Shown here: in pieces, positions 24,809-29,706 of the stretch
Layout of the letters: every line of letters begins with the position of its first letter
Numbering within the stretch: position 1 is the first letter of the stretch
NCBI GenBank assembly: GCA_031256695.1
Contig: JAIRQB010000079.1
Span: 1 to 29,706 of the forward strand
Source of the DNA: Elusimicrobiota bacterium
GTDB taxonomy: Bacteria; Elusimicrobiota; Endomicrobiia; Endomicrobiales; Endomicrobiaceae
Length of the DNA stretch: 29,706 nt
Direction: 5' to 3'
Made by a program: the position numbers and the translations under genes
The notes under the pieces: generated by a model
What the model saw: the letters and a program-made list of their open reading frames with translations, nothing else
What the model was told of the DNA's origin: nothing
The model's database searches: none

Positions 24809-24847
24809 AAGACTGCTTACGCTTTTTGCCACACTCACGCCCGCTCT
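24809..24847. repeat. 39-bp direct repeat, copy 2
   Basis: Identical to 24576-24614. It begins right after element D. Confidence 0.92.
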
Positions 24848-24862
24848 CCCTGCAGTTTGTTT

Positions 24863-25321
24863 TTAATTTTTTTCATATTCATAGATAATTAAATTGATAA
24901 CCATCAGAAAACAACCTATTGGAAAAGACAGATAAGGCAGGAAATAAGGTATTTTTAAAATATCCGTAGAGCGTTCTGTAAGCAGCATTTGTTTTGCAAG
25001 CGCTCCGCCTTGTATGCCGAAATATATAAGTATTAAAGAGGATATTATCAAAATGCCCCATTCAGCCGCTTTTTGCGCTTTTGGGGAAAACTTATCTACT
25101 AAAAAATCTATAGCAATATGGCTTCCATATCTAAAACCGGCTGCTGCTCCAAAAAAAACTACAACTACAATTAAACACAGTTGAACTTCTTCGCCCCAAA
25201 TAATAGGGCTTTGGAAACAATATCTAAAAATTACTCCAAAAAAAGTAATCGCTATCAAAACGAACATAAAAAAACCCGCGATAATCAAATCCATTTCTAA
25301 AACTTTTTTTAACGCTTTCAT
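24863..25321 (-). CDS. dctQ: TRAP transporter small permease (DctQ type)
   Basis: 152 residues with four membrane helices (IIAGFFMFVLIAITFFGVIF, LCLIVVVVFFGAAAGF, ILIISSLILIYFGIQ and LSFPIGCFLMVINLIIY). The WGEEV segment and FRYGSHIAIDFLVD are the usual DctQ signature region. It forms the small membrane half of a sodium-driven TRAP transporter for an organic acid, together with a periplasmic DctP and a large DctM. DctP is upstream; DctM would normally follow but does not. RBS GGGGGA lies 5 nt before the ATG. Translation is probably from the dctP transcript after the hairpin between the two genes. Confidence 0.9.
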   Translation of the reverse strand: MKALKKVLEMDLIIAGFFMFVLIAITFFGVIFRYCFQSPIIWGEEVQLCLIVVVVFFGAAAGFRYGSHIAIDFLVDKFSPKAQKAAEWGILIISSLILIYFGIQGGALAKQMLLTERSTDILKIPYFLPYLSFPIGCFLMVINLIIYEYEKN

Positions 25322-25348
25322 TTTTCCCCCGCAAAAGCAAACTAAAAT

Positions 25349-25396
25349 AAAAAGGCTGTCCTCATTCTTTATAAATGAAATAAGAACAGCCTTTTT
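25349..25396 (-). terminator. Hairpin between dctP and dctQ (partial terminator or stabiliser)
   Basis: Arms 25349-25366 and 25379-25396. In minus-strand RNA all 18 positions pair, two of them as U-G wobbles; in plus-strand RNA those two positions would be C-A mismatches. This points to use in the dctP-dctQ direction. A T-run follows on that strand. Confidence 0.75.
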
Positions 25397-25406
25397 TTAA
25401 CCAAAA

Positions 25407-26420
25407 TTATTTCTTTTTTATTTCTTTCGCTTTGCTTACAGTTTGATAGAGACCTTTAGACCATTTTGAAGTGAAATCCTTCAAAGAATAAAAAGCCTGC
25501 GCTTTTGCTTTAAATTTCGCTATATCAACTGTTATAACTTCAACGCCTTCTTTTTTGAACTTCGCTATCATTTCCTCTGCGAGTTTATTTTGCAAATTAT
25601 TGTTAAAAACTCCCGCCTCTTTGCAAGTGTCAATTAAAATTTGCTGTTGCTCAGGGGTTAGAGAATCAAAAAATTTCGTCCCGCAAACTAAAGTTGTGAA
25701 ATTCTTTATATGGGCGTCAAGAGTTAAGTATTTTGCGACTTCTTGGAATTTGCCGTTATAGAGAACGGGCAGCGGATTTTCTAATCCGTCAACTACTCCT
25801 TGTTGAAGAGCCGTATAAACATCTCCAAGCGGAAGCGGAGTAGGCGTTGCGCCCATTACTTCAATTCCCTTCACCTGTATTAAATTGTTAGGCACGCGGA
25901 GTTTTTGCCCTTTAAAGTCTTCAGGAGTTCTGATAGGTTTTTTGCTTAAAGTATGTCTGTCGCCGTAAATCCAATTTGCGCCTACAACTTTTAAGCCTTT
26001 TCCTTCCAAAAGTTTCATCTGCCCTTTCCACCAATCGCTTTCTACAAGAGTCCACGCCTCTTCCCAACTTTCAAATAAATACGGACCAAAAGTGATTCCT
26101 AAATCAGGCACGCCTCTGTCGGCATAAAAAGCGCCGTCGGCAAGAGTTATAACATTCATTCCCGCAAGCATCTGGTCAATGAGTTGATTTTTAGAGCCTA
26201 ATTGGCTTGAAGGATAAATTTTTACAACTATGGTCCCGTTTGAACGTTTTTCTATAAGTCTTTTCCATTCCTTTACAGCCAAATCAAAAGGCTCGCCTGG
26301 GTGATTTTCATAGCCTATTTGAATTTCAACTTTTTTTGCTTTTTGGCTAAAAGCCGAGGAATTGAGCAAAAGAACAATTCCTAAAGCCGCAAACACTGCA
26401 AGACTTAGCAACTTTTTCAT
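25407..26420 (-). CDS. dctP: TRAP transporter solute-binding protein (DctP type)
   Basis: 337 residues from the ATG at 26420, chosen because GGGAGAG lies directly upstream and because it gives the signal peptide MKKLLSLAVFAALGIVLLLN; an in-frame start at 26450 only adds ten polar residues. The mature protein shows the family pattern: IQIGYENHPGEPFDLAVKEW, IYPSSQLGSKNQLIDQMLAG, then LRVPNNLIQVKGIEVMGATP (the Arg that binds the substrate carboxylate) and YTALQQGVVDGLENP. It captures an organic acid in the periplasm and hands it to DctQM. The substrate cannot be told from sequence alone. Confidence 0.92.
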   Translation of the reverse strand: MKKLLSLAVFAALGIVLLLNSSAFSQKAKKVEIQIGYENHPGEPFDLAVKEWKRLIEKRSNGTIVVKIYPSSQLGSKNQLIDQMLAGMNVITLADGAFYADRGVPDLGITFGPYLFESWEEAWTLVESDWWKGQMKLLEGKGLKVVGANWIYGDRHTLSKKPIRTPEDFKGQKLRVPNNLIQVKGIEVMGATPTPLPLGDVYTALQQGVVDGLENPLPVLYNGKFQEVAKYLTLDAHIKNFTTLVCGTKFFDSLTPEQQQILIDTCKEAGVFNNNLQNKLAEEMIAKFKKEGVEVITVDIAKFKAKAQAFYSLKDFTSKWSKGLYQTVSKAKEIKKK

Positions 26421-26813
26421 ATTCTCTCCCTTTTTGGCGTTGTCAAGCAACGCATTTTATTTACTCTTAAAAACTTTTAGGCTTTTAAGAATTTCTGTTT
26501 TTTTTTGTCTATAATCCTTTTAAATTTTTTGGATTTTTTGACGTTTTTTCTGACGACGACGGCATAGTAATAAAAAACAGTTTTAGTGTCAAAAACTCCT
26601 CTTTAAAGTTAAAAGCGAAGTTGAGTTGTCTTGAATACTGTTTTGCAACTTCGCAAAAAGCAGAATTTTCTGCGCGAAGTTTTGCTTACGCGCGAAGCGC
26701 GCTTTAGTCTCATCGTATTCAACGGCAAAAGACGTTCCGCTGTTGGCATACTCGCAAAATGAAGCGACAGAAGCCGCTTCATTGTTGTAAATAAAAATAA
26801 AAAGGAGTTTAAG
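26421..26813. promoter_or_regulatory. Intergenic region with several hairpins between dctP and the lipoprotein gene
   Basis: About 390 bp without a gene. On the dctP side are two small hairpins: 26437-26453 (GCGTTG/CAACGC, just before the dctP ribosome site) and 26465-26490 (TCTTAAAA/TTTTAAGA). On the lipoprotein side, TTGACG at 26538 with CATAGT 19 bp on is a weak promoter candidate. Further hairpins follow: 26615-26654, 26648-26680, 26690-26702 and 26758-26783 (AATGAAGCG/CGCTTCATT). Confidence 0.5.
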
Positions 26814-27383
26814 ATGAAAAGAGTTTTATTGATGTTTACTTTACTTGCGCTTTCTGTTTTTTTGGAGGGGTGCGGAAAAGATGATAAAACAATAAATTCA
26901 AATCCTACAACTGATGCGAGATTGACTGTTGAAGAAAGTCATAATGGAATTACAGCAAAATTAAAAATTGTTATATCTGGATTTCCGTCAGAGGCAGACC
27001 CGAATTATAATTGGAAGTATGCTGACGATGGAAGTGTTTTGACAAATAATCCATCTCTTGAATTGCTATACGGGGCAATCCTTATTGTAAATATAAACGG
27101 TCAAGAAACGGAATATGGACTTATGCATTTTGGCAATCAAGATGACCCAAACAGGCTTGCGGCTATTCCTTTAAGTAGACTTGAATCTGGATACTATGAC
27201 CCCATAGAAACAGAAATTAACGGTAATTGTATTATTACCGAGATAAACGCCGCTTATCTTTCTAATATCTTAACTGACGGCTCTCTTGCAGAAAAGACGA
27301 AAGAATACACGATAACCAAAATATTCGGCGTTACTTTTAATTTGAAGAAAGTCTTAAGGATTAAATACGTTGAAAGCATATAA
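26814..27383 (+). CDS. Hypothetical lipoprotein
   Basis: 189 residues. The N-terminus MKRVLLMFTLLALSVFLEGC is a lipoprotein signal ending in a LEGC lipobox (Glu at -2 is unusual but tolerated), so the mature protein would start at the lipidated Cys20 followed by GKDD, and the Asp nearby might influence its sorting. The rest is soluble, rich in Asn, Thr, Ile and Glu, and looks mainly beta (ARLTVEESHNGITAKLKIVI, then ILIVNINGQETEYGLMHFG). I recognise no family. AAAGGAG lies 7 nt before the ATG. It stands alone, with hairpins upstream and a palindrome downstream. Confidence 0.75.
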   Translation: MKRVLLMFTLLALSVFLEGCGKDDKTINSNPTTDARLTVEESHNGITAKLKIVISGFPSEADPNYNWKYADDGSVLTNNPSLELLYGAILIVNINGQETEYGLMHFGNQDDPNRLAAIPLSRLESGYYDPIETEINGNCIITEINAAYLSNILTDGSLAEKTKEYTITKIFGVTFNLKKVLRIKYVESI

Positions 27384-27419
27384 CTTACGGCGTTTATAAG
27401 ACGTTGGGGTAGCCGACTT

Positions 27420-27455
27420 GAATTATTTGTCAATGCCGGCATTGCCAAATAACTC
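27420..27455. repeat. Palindromic element E (36 bp)
   Basis: GAATTATTTG at 27420-27429 pairs with CAAATAACTC at 27446-27455; the centre CAATGCC/GGCATTG closes without a loop. Sixteen of eighteen positions pair. It lies between the lipoprotein stop and recJ. The ends match the family of elements A-D, but no AA flank is seen. Confidence 0.75.
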
Positions 27456-27502
27456 CAAAATTCTTAATTGCCGTTTAATTTTGTCAGATAAAAGGACTCC
27501 CG

Positions 27503-29557
27503 ATGCCTAAACCTCAAAAAGAATGGAAATATAATTTCAACAGCAATTATTCTCTGTATGCGGAGTTATCTCAAGAATTGGGCATAAGTTCTAAAATCGC
27601 TTCTCTTCTTGATGCCCGCGGTATTTCCGATAAAGACGCTATGAAGAAATTTTTATTCGGCGGTTTAGAATATCTGCACAATCCTTTTTTATTTGACGGA
27701 ATGGACAAAGCGGCTGACAGAATTAGAAAAGCGATAGATTTAAGGGAGCAGATTTTAGTCTACGGCGACAGAGATGTGGACGGCATTACTTCTGTAAATA
27801 TAGTCGTCAACACTTTAAAACTTTTAGGCGCAAATATATGGTGGTATGTCCCCGCCGACGAAGGATATAAAGTTCACAAAGATATTCTCACTCAATACGC
27901 GCAAGAAAATGTAAAACTTTTAATCACAGTTGATTGCGGAATTGCGGCGAAAGAAGAAATAGATTATGCGATAACTTTAGGTATGGACGTCATCGTCACA
28001 GACCATCACGAGCCTATAAACGGCGGAATGCCGCGCAATATAACGGCGGTGATAGATTCAAAATTGCCCAATACTCTATATCCTTTCAAAGATATTGCAG
28101 GCTGCGTAGTCGCTTTAAAAACCGTTCAGGCTGCCGCAAAGACTTTTGACAGAGAATACAATAAGAATAATCTTTTGTTTTTGTTTAAAGAAAAAGAAGG
28201 ACAGGCTGAAGGCTTGCAATCAGATTGCGGGGATTTTGCTTTAATCAAAAACGATTTAATCGTCCAATCGGGCAGTTTTGCCTCTTTAGACGAATTGAAA
28301 AAACTTATAAGAGAGTCGTTTAGAGTTTATACTTATAATTCCCCGTCTCTTTCAGAATTGTTGAAAAAAGACATTTTGCTTAAAGATAAAATCTGCATTT
28401 TTGAAAATTCCAAAAAGTATTCCATAGACGATTTGTTTTTCAGCAAGATAGCGCTCTCAAACAGAGACGGGCGTATGAAAGATTTTTTTGAAAATAATTT
28501 AGATTTATGCGCGCTGGGGGTAATAGCGGACTCTATGCCTTTAATTGATGAAAACAAAATAATAGTGCGCGAAGGTTTAAAAGTAATAGAGTCAAATCCT
28601 CACAGCAGACCGGGTTTAGGGCTTCTTATAGAGGATTCTTTAAAGACAAAGGACTCATATAATATCACCGCTCATTCAGTTTCTTGGAATGTCACGCCCG
28701 TTTTAAATTCAGCGGGGCGTTTAGGGCGCGGAATGCTCTCAGTTCAGTTGCTTATGACAAAAGATTCTTATCAAGCGCAAAATCTATATGCGGATATAAT
28801 AAAGTTAAACGGCGAAAGAAAAGACATACAACTTGAAAATACGGGGCAATTTAAATATCTCTTAAAAGAACAATACGATGCGGAAAACGATAAGGCAATC
28901 ATAGTGACCGCTTCAAATTTAGAACACGGGGTTACGGGGATAATAGCCTCTTTGATGCTGAAAGAATACTCTAAACCGGCTTTTTTGCTAATCAGCGACG
29001 GCAATGAGGCTGTAGGCGCAGCGAGAGCCTCTGACAATTTCAGCATAATAAACGCTTTAGAAAATGCAAAACATCTCCTTGAAAAATACGGCGGGCATAG
29101 CCAAGCGGCGGGCTTTACAATTAAGCATTCAAATATAGCGGAGTTTAAGAAAATCACTTTAGAATATGCCGGGCGCTGTCTGCCCGACGCCGAACCTAAA
29201 AATATAATTTCAATAGAGGGCGAATTAAAAATTTCAGATATAAATTTTGATTTTTTCAAGCAAATTGAATCTCTTGCCCCTTTTGGTATGGGCAATGCCC
29301 GCCCGATTTTCTGTATAAGAGGCGCAAATATAACTGAAATTTCAACTTTTGGGATAAAAGAGGAACACATTAAATTCAAAGTTTCTCAAAACGGCAGCAG
29401 AAATGTGCCTGCAGTATTTTGGAATCATTCAAAACTTTGCGATTTTTTAAAGAAAGAAAAGTTTGTTGATATCGCATTTTATTTAGAGAGCGCCGTAGAC
29501 AGAAACGGCGACCCGATAATACAGTTGATTATCGCAGATGTGCAGGAAGCGGCATAA
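27503..29557 (+). CDS. recJ: Single-stranded-DNA-specific exonuclease RecJ
   Basis: 684 residues. A DHH-family 5'-3' exonuclease acting on single-stranded DNA in recombination and mismatch repair. Metal-binding motifs are intact: YGDRDVDGITS (D89, D91, D93), VDCG (D144) and DHH (167-169). Then comes ALGVIADSMPLIDENKIIVREGL, and NSAGRLGRG. The DHHA1 part has YGGHSQAAGF near residue 530, and an OB-like C-terminal domain follows. Between the third motif and the ALGVIAD motif (residues about 222-330) lies roughly 100 residues more than I expect for the common bacterial form. AAGGA lies 7 nt before the ATG. Element F starts two bases after the stop. Confidence 0.92.
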   Translation: MPKPQKEWKYNFNSNYSLYAELSQELGISSKIASLLDARGISDKDAMKKFLFGGLEYLHNPFLFDGMDKAADRIRKAIDLREQILVYGDRDVDGITSVNIVVNTLKLLGANIWWYVPADEGYKVHKDILTQYAQENVKLLITVDCGIAAKEEIDYAITLGMDVIVTDHHEPINGGMPRNITAVIDSKLPNTLYPFKDIAGCVVALKTVQAAAKTFDREYNKNNLLFLFKEKEGQAEGLQSDCGDFALIKNDLIVQSGSFASLDELKKLIRESFRVYTYNSPSLSELLKKDILLKDKICIFENSKKYSIDDLFFSKIALSNRDGRMKDFFENNLDLCALGVIADSMPLIDENKIIVREGLKVIESNPHSRPGLGLLIEDSLKTKDSYNITAHSVSWNVTPVLNSAGRLGRGMLSVQLLMTKDSYQAQNLYADIIKLNGERKDIQLENTGQFKYLLKEQYDAENDKAIIVTASNLEHGVTGIIASLMLKEYSKPAFLLISDGNEAVGAARASDNFSIINALENAKHLLEKYGGHSQAAGFTIKHSNIAEFKKITLEYAGRCLPDAEPKNIISIEGELKISDINFDFFKQIESLAPFGMGNARPIFCIRGANITEISTFGIKEEHIKFKVSQNGSRNVPAVFWNHSKLCDFLKKEKFVDIAFYLESAVDRNGDPIIQLIIADVQEAA

Positions 29558-29559
29558 TT

Positions 29560-29596
29560 GAGTAATTCGGCGGCGCAAAACGCTGCCAAACGAAGT
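29560..29596. repeat. Palindromic element F (degenerate, inverted relative to C)
   Basis: Read on the minus strand it has GTTTGGCAGCGTTTT and then GAATTACTCAATT, close to element C (GTTTGGCAGCGTTTT and AAATTACTCAATT). The outer left end is degraded. It lies directly after recJ. Confidence 0.65.
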
Positions 29597-29610
29597 TATG
29601 CCGTCCCGTT

Positions 29611-29706
29611 GTCATACCCGCGCAAAATTTAGCGCCATTGGCGCTAAATTGCCGGCGGGAGTTGCCATCTGTAATTGGAGGCAACTCAAGAGTTGCAATC
29701 CCAAGT
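29611..29706. repeat. Dispersed palindromic repeat at the right edge
   Basis: Contains a perfect 12-bp inverted repeat (AATTTAGCGCCA 29626-29637 with TGGCGCTAAATT 29639-29650) inside a weaker CCCGC/GCGGG pair. Then comes GCAACTCAAGAGTTGC (29681-29696), a palindrome, and CAATCCCAAGT to the edge. The last 17 bases and the TGTCAT start recur inverted at 10826-10853, without the central palindrome. It continues past the window. Confidence 0.75.

Larger units (their letters stand above)
24440..24862. other. Gene-free repeat island (about 420 bp)
   Basis: It lies between the aminotransferase start and the dctQ stop. It holds a duplicated double-hairpin unit, two identical 39-bp repeats and palindromic element D. 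Open frames here translate the repeats (the peptide APHLRLKFLRLRN appears twice) and are not genes. The place where dctM would be expected is occupied by this island. Confidence 0.85.

Noticed and set aside
24456..24892. Two open frames of about 100-136 codons in the repeat island.
   Set aside because: They read through the repeats, so the same peptide appears twice; there is no ribosome site and no protein-like composition.
29560..29596. An intrinsic terminator for recJ.
   Set aside because: There is a short stem, but no T-tract follows; it fits better as a degenerate palindromic element.

Overview
The window looks like a chromosomal segment of an anaerobic, low-GC, diderm (Gram-negative-type) bacterium. 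The diderm call rests on a partial outer-membrane barrel, a TolC-like protein, Lsp plus a lipoprotein, and TRAP transporter parts. The anaerobic call rests on a giant activase/dehydratase-like iron-sulfur protein, an NfnAB-type transhydrogenase and formate-tetrahydrofolate ligase. The mix of genes and the two decayed genes would fit Elusimicrobiota (Endomicrobium-like), but Spirochaetota or another anaerobic diderm lineage cannot be excluded from sequence alone. No rRNA, tRNA, CRISPR array, transposase or phage gene was seen.

Layout. 1-885 (-): a barrel protein running off the left edge. 1092-6271 (+): a compact housekeeping block, yggS-proC-DUF167-ileS-lspA, closed by a bidirectional terminator. 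6333-10631 (-): one 1432-residue activase/dehydratase-like protein whose leader carries an 18-bp triplicate. 10632-11060: a repeat island. 11061-13262 (-): purB, followed with a 4-nt overlap by a decayed membrane glycosyltransferase. 13440-15646 (+): an overlapping nfnA-nfnB pair ending in a strong terminator. 15764-23131 (+): HPr, dapF with an internal stop, a TolC-like protein, a patatin-like lipase, a TPR protein, lysA and fhs, ending at a bidirectional terminator. 23243-24439 (-): an aspartate-type aminotransferase. 24440-24862: a second repeat island. 24863-26420 (-): TRAP dctP and dctQ with no dctM. 26814-27383 (+): an unrecognised lipoprotein. 27503-29557 (+): recJ, followed by more repeats.

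Metabolically the genes cover proline (ProC), lysine/peptidoglycan (DapF, LysA), purines (PurB), one-carbon units (Fhs) and low-potential electron handling (NfnAB, activase). The dapF reading frame is interrupted by one in-frame TAA. A glycosyltransferase gene has lost its middle and its frame. Both suggest ongoing gene decay or, for dapF, a possible sequence error.

The most unusual content is intergenic: a family of short imperfect palindromes of 36-88 bp with ends near GAGTTATTTG / CAAATTACTC. Three are tandem at 10909-11051, separated by AA. One (24721-24808) sits in one copy of a locally duplicated sequence while the other copy lacks it, giving an internal filled/empty-site comparison with an apparent AA duplication. 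A 25-bp hairpin module is nested inside two members, once in one and twice in the other. End sequences change in a base-pair-preserving way. This looks like a small non-autonomous mobile or folded-RNA/DNA element family; novelty cannot be judged without database searches.
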